DNA of 64,000 nt from Cytophagales bacterium (GCA_030446715.1 JAUJMU010000005.1:87709-151708), one strand, 5' to 3'; shown: positions 6,453 through 15,995, counted from the stretch's first letter. Notes: generated from the letters alone by a model not told the origin. Translations and numbers: made by a program.

Positions 6453-9392
6453 ATGCGTTTATTAGTGCTGCTGGCCGGCCTGAGTATATTTTTTCTCACC
6501 AGTACCCGGTCTTACGCCCAGTCGCAACCCCTGCTGAGCCAGAACCCGACCCGCATCCGGTGGTTTCAGATCAATACGCCGCACTTCCGGGTGATCTATC
6601 CGGAGGGATTTGAAAGGGAAGCCATGCGGACGGCCAATACCCTCCAGTACATCTACACGCCCGTGTCGCGCACGCTGGGCCGGGAGCCCAGACCCATATC
6701 CATTGTGTTGCAGAACCAGACGGCAGTCAGCAATGGCTTTGTAACCCTTACACCGCGCCGTTCGGAGTTTTTCACCACGCCACCGCAGGATTACACCCTG
6801 CTCGGCAACAACGACTGGCTGGACCTGCTGGCCGTCCATGAATTCCGGCACGTGGTGCAGTACGACAAGGCCCTGACTGGCTTCTCCAAAGGCGTTTATT
6901 ACCTGTTCGGCAACAACGGGCTGAGCCTGATGAGTATCTCAGTACCTTCGTGGTTCTGGGAAGGCGACGCCGTGGGCACCGAAACGGCGCTTACCGAAGG
7001 TGGCCGGGGCCGGATTCCGGCTTTTGACATGGCTTTCCGCTCCCGGCTGGTCAACCTGCGGCCGTTTTCGTACAACAAAGCTTACCTGCGGTCTTACAAG
7101 AATTTCGTACCCAACCATTACGTGCTGGGTTATCTGATGACCACTTACCTTAAACGGCACTACGGTGAGGAGGCCTGGGGCCGCATCCTGACCCGCACGT
7201 ACAATTTTCCCCTTCAGCCCTTCCGTTTTTCGTCGTCCATTAAAAAAGAAACGGGTTTGAAAGTGGAGCGGCTCTATCAGCAGACGGTCCGCGAACTGGA
7301 CAGCCTCTGGACGGCTCAGACGGAAGGGCTCCCGGAAAAGGAAGCTGCCCCTCTGCCCACCGACCGCAACAAAGTATTTACCAATTACGAGTATCCGCAG
7401 TACCTTTCCGACGGCAGCATACTGGCGCAAAAGTCAGGAATGGCCCATATTGACCAGTTTGTGGCGCTGGATAAAAATGCCCGGGAGAAAAAACTGTACG
7501 TGCCGGGCTTTCTGAACGAAAGCGGCATGCTGTCGGTGGTGAATGACCGCATTGTGTGGAGCGAACAGGGCTTTGATCCCAGGTGGGGACAGCGGGATTA
7601 TACAATTCTCAAAACCTATCAGTTAAAGCCTTACCAGCTACGGGGAAGAACAGGCATCTTCTCCCGGGCGGCCGTAAGGGTAAAAACCAATCTGAAACGG
7701 CCCCGCCAGTTGCGGACGATTACCCACCACTCCCGCCTGAGTGCCCCGTCTTTCTCACCCGACGGCACCCGCATTGTGGCCGTGCAGGTAAGTCAAAAAA
7801 ATGAGTACAACCTGGTGGTGTTGCCGGCTTCCGGAAAGAAAGAAGTGCAGCTGATCCCCAACCCGGATAATTCATTTTACATTACGCCGCGTTTCACTCC
7901 GGATGGCAGCGCAGTGGTAGCCGTGAAACGCAACACCAGGGGAAAAACCATAGAGCGGATCGATTTGGCTACGGGAGCAGGTACAGAACTTATCCCCTAC
8001 ACCACCCTCAACATTGCCAGCCCGGTAGCGCAGGGAGATTACGTATTCTATAATTCGCCCTACAACGGAATCGACAATATTTTCGCCGTAAATACCACTA
8101 CCGGCAAGCAGTATCAGGTAACCAACCGGAAGTTCGGCGCCTTCAATGCCACCTTTTCGCCCGATGGCCGCGAAATGGCCTTTCAGAATTTCACCCCCGA
8201 CGGCTTCCGCGTAGTGACTATGCCCAACGACTCCGCCACATGGAAGCCGCTGGAGCAGGTAACCGACCGTACGGTAGCCTATTACCAGCCGCTGGTGGAG
8301 CAGGAAGGCGGCCACAGTATTCTGAGTGAAGTACCGGCCAAAGAATTGCCGGTGCGGCGTTACCGGCAGTGGCGGCAGTTATTCAATCCGTACAGTTGGG
8401 GGCCGGTGGTTTACTCCTCGGGTGAGGAACTGGAGATTGGAATTTCCTCGCAGGACCTGCTCAGTACCACGCTGGCAGACGTTGGATTCGGCTACGATGC
8501 CAACCAGAAAACGGGCAGTTTTTTTGCAAACCTGAGTTACCAGGGCTGGTATCCGGTGCTGGATGCCTCCTTCAGCACCGGTATGCGGCAGACCTCCCTT
8601 TACATTGACCGGCGGCAGCCGCTTGACAGCCTGCGCAGCGATACCTGGCGGGAGAATCAGTTTACCGGCGGTATTCGCCTGCCCTTCAACTTTACCCGTT
8701 CCAAATACCGGGAAAACATGAATCTGGGTGCTTTTGGCACCGTAACGGATGTGTCAGGTTACGACCTGCCGAACCGGTTTTTTTCGGAAACCGGCAACGG
8801 CACCCTTTATGACATGCGGTATACTTTCTCTTACCACCGCCTGCTGAAGATGGCTACCCGCGATGTGCTTCCCCGCTGGGGACAGACCCTCTCGCTTTTT
8901 TACCGGCACACGCCCTTCAAAGGAGACTACTCGGGCAGCCTCTTTACCGCCCAGGCCGGGCTGTTGTTTCCGGGTTTTGGCCGGCACCATGGCGTATGGC
9001 TGCGCGGTGGATACCAGCGGGAAGATATAAGCCGCACCGCCCGCAATTACCGGTTTCCGACGCCGCTGCTGTTTCCGAGAGGCTTTGGCTACCAGAATTT
9101 CGACGAATTCGCCAAGGTTTCTATAGATTACCGCTTCCCGATCCTCTACCCGGATTTGTCGCTAAGCCGCCTGTTGTACATCCAGCGGATAAAGGGAAAT
9201 TTGTTTTATGACGCCGGTTCGGGAATAACCGGCGACCGGGTCACAAACTTTCAATCCGTCGGACTTGACCTGACCGCTGATTTCAACGTGATGCGGCTGC
9301 TTCCGCAGCTGGAAATGGGAGTACGCACCTATTACCTGCCCCAGACCGGCAAGGTCGGCTTCGAGTTTCTGATTCTCGACATTGGCTTCTAA
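6453..9392 (+). CDS. Exported metallopeptidase-like / beta-propeller / outer-membrane barrel protein
   Basis: 979 residues from the ATG at 6453, which begins a signal peptide (MRLLVLLAGLSIFFLTSTRS...AQSQ). The N-terminal third resembles gluzincin 'MA-like' peptidases: HEFRH at 129-133 (HExxH) and downstream WFWEGDAVGTE, which could supply the third ligand. The middle carries TolB/WD40-like blades (SAPSFSPDGTRIV, FTPDGSAVVAV, FSPDGREMAFQ). The C-terminal third is beta-rich barrel sequence ending in a hydrophobic strand with terminal aromatic (FEFLILDIGF). It is probably anchored in the outer membrane; substrate unknown. A paralogue with the same plan but without HExxH lies at 45299-48535. Confidence 0.75.
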   Translation: MRLLVLLAGLSIFFLTSTRSYAQSQPLLSQNPTRIRWFQINTPHFRVIYPEGFEREAMRTANTLQYIYTPVSRTLGREPRPISIVLQNQTAVSNGFVTLTPRRSEFFTTPPQDYTLLGNNDWLDLLAVHEFRHVVQYDKALTGFSKGVYYLFGNNGLSLMSISVPSWFWEGDAVGTETALTEGGRGRIPAFDMAFRSRLVNLRPFSYNKAYLRSYKNFVPNHYVLGYLMTTYLKRHYGEEAWGRILTRTYNFPLQPFRFSSSIKKETGLKVERLYQQTVRELDSLWTAQTEGLPEKEAAPLPTDRNKVFTNYEYPQYLSDGSILAQKSGMAHIDQFVALDKNAREKKLYVPGFLNESGMLSVVNDRIVWSEQGFDPRWGQRDYTILKTYQLKPYQLRGRTGIFSRAAVRVKTNLKRPRQLRTITHHSRLSAPSFSPDGTRIVAVQVSQKNEYNLVVLPASGKKEVQLIPNPDNSFYITPRFTPDGSAVVAVKRNTRGKTIERIDLATGAGTELIPYTTLNIASPVAQGDYVFYNSPYNGIDNIFAVNTTTGKQYQVTNRKFGAFNATFSPDGREMAFQNFTPDGFRVVTMPNDSATWKPLEQVTDRTVAYYQPLVEQEGGHSILSEVPAKELPVRRYRQWRQLFNPYSWGPVVYSSGEELEIGISSQDLLSTTLADVGFGYDANQKTGSFFANLSYQGWYPVLDASFSTGMRQTSLYIDRRQPLDSLRSDTWRENQFTGGIRLPFNFTRSKYRENMNLGAFGTVTDVSGYDLPNRFFSETGNGTLYDMRYTFSYHRLLKMATRDVLPRWGQTLSLFYRHTPFKGDYSGSLFTAQAGLLFPGFGRHHGVWLRGGYQREDISRTARNYRFPTPLLFPRGFGYQNFDEFAKVSIDYRFPILYPDLSLSRLLYIQRIKGNLFYDAGSGITGDRVTNFQSVGLDLTADFNVMRLLPQLEMGVRTYYLPQTGKVGFEFLILDIGF

Positions 9393-9474
9393 ACCGGGAG
9401 GCTGGAGGAAGGGAGACAGCAGGCCGGAATTGCAGTGATCATTCCGGAAAAATTCATGATTTACAATTTTACCT

Positions 9475-9873
9475 ATGCAGAATACCTTGTCCCAACCGCA
9501 GAGAGAAGCCGTAACCGGTTTACTGGCGTTTCTGCCGGCGCTGGAAAACACGGAACCTGAATTTATCCGGAACGGCTACTGGAGTGAATTTATGAGCGTA
9601 GTCAGCACCCGTACGGCTCAGGACCTGTTCCGGTACCTGTACGACAATGGTTTTGTGCTGGCCGGCTTCGACTGGCAGGCGTACGGCGAAGAGGCGCTGG
9701 GTTATCTGGACGAACGGGAAAAGCTGCAAACCGCCGGCTGGGATACTTTATACAAGCTACTCACTGCGCACCTGCTGGCTGACCATACCAACGAAGGACA
9801 TTACGACTCCCTGCTGGAAAATGGTTTCCTGCGGGATGTGCTCAGGCGGATGCAGGTTTTAATGAAAGAATAG
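9475..9873 (+). CDS. Small uncharacterised protein, possibly DUF6508-like
   Basis: 132 residues, soluble, acidic and helical, with no signal peptide or membrane segment. Patterns such as LLAFLPALE, FRYLYDNGFVLAGFDWQAYGEEALGY (quoted in part: YDNGFVLAGFDW) and LLADHTNEGHYDSLLENG suggest a small helical fold of the DUF6508 kind, but I am not certain of the family. It is read in the same direction as eutB, 63 bases upstream of it. Function unknown. Confidence 0.7.
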   Translation: MQNTLSQPQREAVTGLLAFLPALENTEPEFIRNGYWSEFMSVVSTRTAQDLFRYLYDNGFVLAGFDWQAYGEEALGYLDEREKLQTAGWDTLYKLLTAHLLADHTNEGHYDSLLENGFLRDVLRRMQVLMKE

Positions 9874-9936
9874 CGCATTGCCTTTCCCCCGGACATTGTC
9901 ATTCTCAATTCAAAATTCAGCATTCAAAATTTTCAA

Positions 9937-11313
9937 ATGTCCTACCGCCACACCATCGGCTCCCGTACTTACACCTTTGCCAGCCTGAAGGAGCTGCTGG
10001 CAAAGGCTACTCCGGCCCGGTCCGGTGACGAGTTGGCCGGTGTGGCCGCCCGGTCTGCCGAAGAACGGGTGGCTGCCCAGATGACCCTGGCAGAGGTGCC
10101 TCTGAAAACATTTCTGAATGAGGCGGTTGTTCCGTACGAGGCCGACGAAGTAACCCGCCTGATCATGGACACCCATGACGGGAATGCCTTTGCGCTGGTA
10201 AGTCACCTGACGGTCGGTGATTTCCGCAACTGGCTGCTTTCCGCGGCGGCCGGTACCGAAGCCTTAACTACTCTTGCTCCGGGCCTGACGCCTGAGATGG
10301 CAGCCGCCGTATCGAAACTGATGCGGGTGCAGGACCTGATTCTGGTAGCCCGCAAATGCAACGTGGTTACCCGGTTCCGGAATACCATCGGATTGCCCGG
10401 TCATTTCTCCACCCGTTTGCAGCCCAACCACCCCACTGATGACCCGAAGGGCATTGCCGCGAGTATCGTAGATGGCCTGCTCTACGGCAGCGGTGACGCC
10501 TGCATCGGGATCAATCCGGCCACCGACAGCGTGGCAGCCGTGGCAACGCTGCTGGAAATGACCGACGCCATCCGGCAGAAGTTTGAGATACCAACCCAGA
10601 CCTGCGTACTGGCTCACGTTACCACTACGCTTAAGGCCATTGAACGCGGAGCCCCGGTGGATCTGGTGTTTCAGTCCATCGGCGGCACGCAGGCGGTCAA
10701 CGAAAGTTTCGGCATCAACCTTTCCCTGCTCGGCGAGGCGCACCAGGCGGGGCTCGGGCAGCGCCGGGGCACGGTGGGCAAAAATGTGATGTACTTTGAA
10801 ACCGGTCAGGGCAGCGCCTTATCCGCCAACGGCCACCACGGCGTGGACCAGCAAACCTGCGAAGCAAGGGCTTACGCGGTGGCAAGGGCTTTCCCTCCGC
10901 TGCTGGTGAATACCGTAGTCGGTTTCATCGGCCCGGAATATCTCTACGACGGCAGGCAGATTATCCGGGCGGGGCTGGAAGACCACTGCTGTGGCAAGCT
11001 GCTCGGCCTGCCGATGGGCTGCGACGTTTGCTATACCAATCACGCCGAAGCCGACCAGGACGACATGGACAATCTGCTTACGCTGCTGGCGGCGGCTGGC
11101 TGTAATTTTGTGATGGGCGTACCCGGCGCCGACGACATTATGCTCAATTACCAGAGCACTTCCTTTCACGACGCCCTGTACGTGCGGCAACTGCTGGGTT
11201 TACGGCCAGCGCCGGAGTTTGAGGCGTGGCTGCTGAAAATGGGTATCTTTGACGAAAAGCTCCGGCTGCGGCCGGTTCAGGAAATCAAAAGGTTACTGGA
11301 AATTTTCAGATGA
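9937..11313 (+). CDS. eutB: Ethanolamine ammonia-lyase, large subunit
   Basis: 458 residues, the full length of EutB. Family sequence is strong throughout: MSYRHTIGSRTYTF at the start, then GLPGHFSTRLQPNHPTDDP, GDACIGINPATDS, FQSIGGTQAVNESFGI, YFETGQGSALSANGHHGVDQ, LPMGCDVCYTNHAEADQDDM and FVMGVPGADDIMLNYQSTS (each quoted in part). EutB forms the TIM-barrel active site of the B12-dependent lyase that splits ethanolamine into acetaldehyde and ammonia. The partner EutC, normally the next gene, is absent: the stop codon overlaps the start of an unrelated lipoprotein gene by ATGA. No permease or shell gene of an eut operon is in view. Confidence 0.95.
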   Translation: MSYRHTIGSRTYTFASLKELLAKATPARSGDELAGVAARSAEERVAAQMTLAEVPLKTFLNEAVVPYEADEVTRLIMDTHDGNAFALVSHLTVGDFRNWLLSAAAGTEALTTLAPGLTPEMAAAVSKLMRVQDLILVARKCNVVTRFRNTIGLPGHFSTRLQPNHPTDDPKGIAASIVDGLLYGSGDACIGINPATDSVAAVATLLEMTDAIRQKFEIPTQTCVLAHVTTTLKAIERGAPVDLVFQSIGGTQAVNESFGINLSLLGEAHQAGLGQRRGTVGKNVMYFETGQGSALSANGHHGVDQQTCEARAYAVARAFPPLLVNTVVGFIGPEYLYDGRQIIRAGLEDHCCGKLLGLPMGCDVCYTNHAEADQDDMDNLLTLLAAAGCNFVMGVPGADDIMLNYQSTSFHDALYVRQLLGLRPAPEFEAWLLKMGIFDEKLRLRPVQEIKRLLEIFR

Positions 11314-12071
11314 TTGCCGGATACCTTTCAGTCAGAAATCTGCTTCTGTCCTTACTGCTGGGCGTGGCTCTCCTGACGCTTTCCTGTGACAGAGAAACCG
11401 CACCCGACTGCCTCAAAAGTACGGGCAAAACCGTACGGCAGGTACGACGTATATCTGCCTTCTCTGAAATAGTCCTCCACGACGACATCAATCTGTACCT
11501 GACGCACAGCCCCGACAGCATCCTTACCATTGAAGCCGGGGAAAACCTGCTGCCCAAAATAGAAACCACCCAGAACGGCAACACCCTGACCATCCGCAAC
11601 CGGAACACCTGCAACTGGGTGCGCAGCTACAAAAGGCCGATAAATGTAACCATTGGCGTACCCCAGGCTGATCTGCTACTCACCCACCGGGGCTTTGGTA
11701 AAATACAATCCGCCCAGCCACTCCGCATCGGCTACCTGACCATTTCTTCATTTGAAGCTGGTGGTGACGTACAACTGCACGGACAACTGGCTTACGTGGG
11801 GATCTACAGCAACTCCGCGGCGCATATTACGCTGTCGGGGCAGTCCGAATACCTGCAGGCGTGGCTGCACAACAGCATCGGCCGGATTTCGGCCCAGTCG
11901 CTGCGTACGACCGTCTGCAACCTGACCCACGACGGCAGCAATGAGATGCGGGTGTTTCCGGTGGAGGAACTGAAAGCCAAAATCTCGGCCAATGGCACAA
12001 TAGCCTACTACAACGAACCGCTTATGATTACTAAAGAAGTGGGAAAGGAAGGAAAGCTGGTCAGAAGATGA
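11310..12071 (+). CDS. Head-GIN domain (DUF2807) lipoprotein
   Basis: 253 residues. A hydrophobic N-terminal segment ends in LLTLSC, a lipobox with Cys at about 26, so it is probably a lipoprotein. The body is repetitive beta sequence of the auto-adhesin/head-GIN type: ISAFSEIVLHDDINLYLTHS, then LTIEAGENLLPKIET, LTIRNRNTC, HGQLAYVGIYSNSAAHITLSG and LRTTVCNLTHDGSNEMRV (partly quoted). These form a right-handed beta fold of unknown role. It overlaps eutB by four bases (ATGA), suggesting translational coupling in the slot where eutC is expected. Confidence 0.8.
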   Translation: MIAGYLSVRNLLLSLLLGVALLTLSCDRETAPDCLKSTGKTVRQVRRISAFSEIVLHDDINLYLTHSPDSILTIEAGENLLPKIETTQNGNTLTIRNRNTCNWVRSYKRPINVTIGVPQADLLLTHRGFGKIQSAQPLRIGYLTISSFEAGGDVQLHGQLAYVGIYSNSAAHITLSGQSEYLQAWLHNSIGRISAQSLRTTVCNLTHDGSNEMRVFPVEELKAKISANGTIAYYNEPLMITKEVGKEGKLVRR

Positions 12072-12232
12072 AGGGCTGAATGGTTGAGGGTTGAATTGTT
12101 CAACTGTTAAATTGCTGGATTGTCGGGAAGCACTTCTGAATACCCGACATCTCTGGATTTGCCCGGCAATATGGCAATGCAACAATTTAACAATGCAGCA
12201 ATTCAGCCATATAACCACTCAGCGATATAAAA
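12072..12232. repeat. Imperfect palindromic intergenic element
   Basis: Between convergent genes. The outer arms GGCTGAAT (12074-12081) and ATTCAGCC (12201-12208) pair, as do TGTTAAATT with AATTTAACA (12105-12113 with 12184-12192), and the inner TGTCGGG/CCCGACA (12121-12127 with 12143-12149). The whole spacer could fold back. It is built of AATTGTT/GCAAT-like words and has no coding sense. Confidence 0.5.
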
Positions 12233-13492
12233 TCAGTACTTGTATTTATCTCCCCACCACCCTTTGAGGCTCTTGCGGATTTCGTTTTCGCGGGGATTGT
12301 TGCCGGGCTCAAACAGTCTGGTGCCTTTGATTTCTTCCGGCAGAAATTCCAGCGGCGTAAAATTTCCTTCGAAATCGTGGGCGTAGCGGTAGTTTTTGCC
12401 GTAATCCATGTTCTTCATCAGTTTGGTGGGTGCGTTGCGGATGTGCAGGGGCACCGGTAAGCTGCCCTTCTGCCGCACCAGTTCCCTGGCCGCCCAGATG
12501 GCCATGTACGAAGCGTTGCTTTTGGGCGAAGTCGCCAGGTACACCACCGCCTGCGAAAGAATGATTTCCGCCTCCGGATAGCCGATCATGTTCACTGCCT
12601 GAAAGCAGCTGGTGGCCAGCAGCAGGGCGTTGGGGTTGGCATTGCCGATGTCTTCGGAGGCCAGAATCAGCAAACGGCGGGCAATGAATTTTACGTCTTC
12701 ACCCCCCTCTATCATCCGGGCCAGCCAGTACAGGGCGGCATTGGGATCACTCCCGCGAATGGATTTGATGAAAGCGGAAATCACGTCGTAATGCTGCTCC
12801 CCGTTCTTGTCGTACAGCGCCACTTTCCGCTGGGCCACGTCCATCACCAGCCCATCGGTGATGACTACCGGCTCCGAAGGTTGTGATGATACTACCAGTT
12901 CCAGCAGGTTGAGCAGCCGGCGGGCATCGCCACCGGCAAGATTGAGCAGAGCTGCCGTTTCCTTCAGTTCAATATTTCTTTCTTTCAGCAGTTCGTCCCC
13001 CGCAAGAGCGTTTTTCAGCAACTGAACCATTTCCTCGTCGGTGAGCGGCCTGAGCACGTACACCTGGGAACGGGAAAGCAGGGCGGAGTTTACTTCGAAG
13101 GACGGGTTTTCGGTAGTGGCGCCGATCAGTGTAATGGTGCCTTTTTCCACGGCTCCCAGAAGGGCATCCTGCTGGCCTTTGTTGAACCGGTGAATTTCAT
13201 CAATGAACAGGATTGCCTTGCCGTCGGTTTTGGCCCGTTCGATCACTTCCCGCACATCCTTCACCCCGGCACTGATGGCACTGAGCGTATAGAACGGAAT
13301 ACCCGAGCCTTGCGCAATGATCTGTGCCAGCGTGGTTTTGCCTACGCCGGGCGGACCCCAGAGGATCATACTCGGCACGTTGCCACCGGACAGGGCGCGG
13401 CGCAGGGTGCTTTTTTCACCCGAAAGGTGTACCTGCCCCAGCAGTTCGTCAAAGGTTTTCGGACGCATCCGTTCGGCTAATGGAACCGGCAT
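12233..13492 (-). CDS. rarA: Replication-associated recombination protein A (AAA+ ATPase)
   Basis: 419 residues from the ATG at 13492 ([20 protein letters not shown]); a longer frame reaches 13561 but would run into the divergent gene's leader. Walker A is GPPGVGKTT, Walker [10 protein letters not shown], sensor/arginine region [24 protein letters not shown] (quoted in part). The C-terminal clamp-loader-like helical domain carries the family's [18 protein letters not shown] and [18 protein letters not shown]. RarA/MgsA acts at stalled replication forks. It is divergent from the J-domain-like gene, sharing a spacer of about 80 bases. Confidence 0.95.
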   Translation of the reverse strand: MPVPLAERMRPKTFDELLGQVHLSGEKSTLRRALSGGNVPSMILWGPPGVGKTTLAQIIAQGSGIPFYTLSAISAGVKDVREVIERAKTDGKAILFIDEIHRFNKGQQDALLGAVEKGTITLIGATTENPSFEVNSALLSRSQVYVLRPLTDEEMVQLLKNALAGDELLKERNIELKETAALLNLAGGDARRLLNLLELVVSSQPSEPVVITDGLVMDVAQRKVALYDKNGEQHYDVISAFIKSIRGSDPNAALYWLARMIEGGEDVKFIARRLLILASEDIGNANPNALLLATSCFQAVNMIGYPEAEIILSQAVVYLATSPKSNASYMAIWAARELVRQKGSLPVPLHIRNAPTKLMKNMDYGKNYRYAHDFEGNFTPLEFLPEEIKGTRLFEPGNNPRENEIRKSLKGWWGDKYKY

Positions 13493-13570
13493 AAGTGAAT
13501 AATTTGGTGGTCGGCTGAAACTATTTCTACCTTGCGAAGGTATCGGAAAAAAGTAAACCATCTACCGCTT

Positions 13571-14680
13571 ATGTCATCTTCCTCCCAACTGATCCGGATC
13601 GGCTCCGGCAAGGATAAAGTGCTCAGCAAGGAGCAGAAACGCTTTAATTCGTATGTCAATAAACTTAAAAAGTTAAAGAAGGAAACCGAAGAACTGGAAA
13701 CATTTAACCGCACATTCCCTTTGCGGCTACAGAAAGATCTGGGTCCGCTGGAAGAAGAGGAAGCCCGGCTCCGCAAAGAACTGGTGATCCTGCTGGACAG
13801 CCACCCGCTGGCAAAGAAACTGACCAAAAGGCAGCAGGAGAAGCTTTCAGCCATCATTCAGACGGAAGCCGCGGGCCTGATCAGCAGCCACGGCATGGAG
13901 GACCTGAAGGAAATTTACGACCGGTACTCCGATATGAGTTTTGAGGAAGAACAGAAGCTGACGGAAGATTCCGCCAAACAAATGGCTTCCAATATGTTTA
14001 AAAACATGTTCGGCATCGACCTCCCTGAAGACGCCTTCGACGACCCGGAGAAAGCCGCTGCCGAGATGGCAAAGCAGATGGAAGAACACCAGCAGCGGTC
14101 CCAGTCGCGGCGGCAAACGATCCGCAAGAAAACACCCGCGCAGCTTGCCCGGGAACAGCGTCTGGCAGAGGAAGAAAAACGCGTCAGCCAGACCACCAAA
14201 TCCATTTACATGGAGCTGGTTAAGAAATTTCACCCGGATCAGGAGCGGGACGAGGAGAAGCGGGCATGGAAAACAGAAGTGATGCAACGGGTAACGGCTG
14301 CTTACAAGGAAGACAACTTTCTGGCTCTGCTCGAGTTGCAGATTTCGCTGCTGGAGGGCAAGGACAAATCGCTGGAAAACATTCCCGACGACCACCTGAA
14401 ATACTATAATAAGTTACTTAAGAATCAGGTGGATGAACTACAGGAGGAATATTTTGCGGCTCATCCGCAATATAACGGAAGTCCTTATGGATTTTTCTTC
14501 GGCCCTTCCTACCTGACTGAAAGCCGGATCGCCTCGGCGGTTGCCGAAACCCAGACAGCTATCCGCCAGCTGAGAAGAATCCTTTCCGGCCTCAATACGC
14601 TGCCTGACCTGAAGGCCTTTATCAATAACTTCAGATTTGAGGATGAAGACGACTCACTGGCTTCCCTGTTATTCGGCTAG
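13571..14680 (+). CDS. Coiled-coil protein with a J-domain-like segment
   Basis: 369 residues from the ATG at 13571. The first 200 residues are mostly charged helix and coiled coil (KEQKRFNSYVNKLKKLKKE..., AAAEMAKQMEEHQQRSQSRR). A short DnaJ-like segment follows: SIYMELVKKFHPDQERDEEK with the HPD triad at about 221-223, then MQRVTAAYKEDNFLALLELQ as a possible helix III/IV. The C-terminal 110 residues are unassigned. HPD-containing J-domains stimulate Hsp70 ATPase; the usual helix I is weak, so a DnaK partner is inference. Not part of a chaperone operon. Confidence 0.75.
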   Translation: MSSSSQLIRIGSGKDKVLSKEQKRFNSYVNKLKKLKKETEELETFNRTFPLRLQKDLGPLEEEEARLRKELVILLDSHPLAKKLTKRQQEKLSAIIQTEAAGLISSHGMEDLKEIYDRYSDMSFEEEQKLTEDSAKQMASNMFKNMFGIDLPEDAFDDPEKAAAEMAKQMEEHQQRSQSRRQTIRKKTPAQLAREQRLAEEEKRVSQTTKSIYMELVKKFHPDQERDEEKRAWKTEVMQRVTAAYKEDNFLALLELQISLLEGKDKSLENIPDDHLKYYNKLLKNQVDELQEEYFAAHPQYNGSPYGFFFGPSYLTESRIASAVAETQTAIRQLRRILSGLNTLPDLKAFINNFRFEDEDDSLASLLFG

Positions 14681-14693
14681 ATGGGGAGGTGAA

Positions 14694-14782
14694 AGAGTCG
14701 TAAGTGGCCAGTCGTAAGGGGTTTGGCGAAAGCACCATTGGCGTCAGCTACTGCCTACCCCGGGCCCTGCCCTTACGACTCT
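14694..14782. repeat. AGTCGTAAG direct and inverted repeats
   Basis: AGTCGTAAG occurs at 14696-14704 and 14710-14718, and the reverse complement CTTACGACT lies at 14772-14780. Either direct copy can pair with the single inverted copy. The element lies between the J-domain-like gene and the prfB promoter box. Confidence 0.5.
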
Positions 14783-14800
14783 GCACTTAAGACTTTCAAC

Positions 14801-14808
14801 TATCTTTG
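14801..14808 (+). promoter_or_regulatory. Bacteroidota -7 box for prfB
   Basis: TATCTTTG, exact TAnnTTTG match, 24 bases upstream of the prfB ATG at 14833. No clear -33 element. Confidence 0.45.
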
Positions 14809-14832
14809 CCCCCTTAACACCTATACTCAGAC

Positions 14833-15910
14833 ATGACTACCGAACAACTGAAAGATTTGAAAGCCCGCGTTCAGGCTTTGAGGGGGTATCTTTGACTACG
14901 ACCGCAAACGGGACGAAATGAACGAACTCCAGAAGATCACCCTGCAGCATGACTTCTGGGACCATCCGAAAGACGCCGAAAAGACCTTAAAGTCCATGAA
15001 GCTGCTGAAAAACTGGACCGATGATTTTGAAGCCGTGGAAGGGTCTTACAATGATCTGGAAACACTCAACGAGTTTTACGCAACCGGTGATGTGAGCGAT
15101 GAAGAGATCGGGGCTGAGTACGCCAGGGTTTCCAAGGCCATTGAAGACCTTGAGTTCAAGAAGATGCTGAGCAATGAAGAGGATCAGCTCAGTGCCGTGC
15201 TGGAGATCAATCCCGGTGCGGGTGGCACCGAAAGCCAGGACTGGGCCGAGATGCTGATGCGGATGTACATCATGTGGGGCGAAAAACACGGTTTTTCAGT
15301 GAAGCAGGTCGACTACCAGCCCGGCGACGGAGCTGGTATCAAATCCGCCGCGCTGGAAATAGACGGTGACTTTGCCTATGGCTATCTGAGAGCTGAGATC
15401 GGCGTACACCGGCTGGTGCGCATTTCCCCCTTCGACAGCAATGCCCGGCGGCATACTTCCTTTGCTTCCGTATTTGCCTATCCCGTAGTGGACGATACCA
15501 TTGAAATTGAAATCAATGTGGCAGATATTGAGTGGGATACGTTCCGGGCCGGTGGTGCCGGTGGTCAGAACGTAAACAAAGTAGAAACTGCCGTGCGGGT
15601 GCGGCACCTGCCTTCCGGTCTGGTGGTTGAGTGCCAGCAGGAACGTTCACAGCTTCAGAACCGCGAAAAAGCCCTGAAACTGCTCAAGTCTAAATTATAC
15701 CAGCTGGAGGTAGACAAGCGAAACGAAGCAAAGGCCAAGATCGAAAGTACCAAAAAGCGGGTAGACTTCGGCTCTCAGATCCGCAACTACGTGATGCACC
15801 CCTACAAATTAGTAAAGGATATCCGCACCGGTGTGGAAACCTCTGATGTGCAGGGCGTGATGGACGGCGAAATTGATGATTTCATCAAAGCTTTTCTGAT
15901 GGACCAGTAA
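14833..15910 (+). CDS. prfB: Peptide chain release factor 2, programmed +1 frameshift
   Basis: The product is 358 residues from two frames: 14833-14892 (20 codons) and 14894-15910, with base 14893 skipped. Frame 0 hits an in-frame TGA at 14893-14895. The site reads AGGGGGTATCTTTGAC: a Shine-Dalgarno-like AGGGGG three bases before CTT-TGA-C, the classic bacterial RF2 shift site. RF2 terminates at UGA, so low RF2 favours the shift (autoregulation). The downstream part has the SPF stop-codon tripeptide ([12 protein letters not shown]) and the GGQ motif ([16 protein letters not shown]). The frame break is regulatory, not a pseudogene. Confidence 0.97.
14881..14896 (+). promoter_or_regulatory. RF2 recoding (+1 frameshift) site
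   Basis: AGGGGG (14881-14886), TAT, CTT (14890-14892), TGA (14893-14895), C. Spacing and bases match the well-studied E. coli prfB site. Confidence 0.95.
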
Positions 15911-15995
15911 TTGGAGCAGACAGGAGATGTAAGACGGGAGACAGTAGATAAATACGGTGACTTTGCCCGTAGCAATCAACAGGTTACGAGAAGGA

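Noticed and set aside
14881-14917. prfB seemed broken by an in-frame TGA
   Set aside because: The site is the classic RF2 +1 frameshift signal, so the gene is intact.
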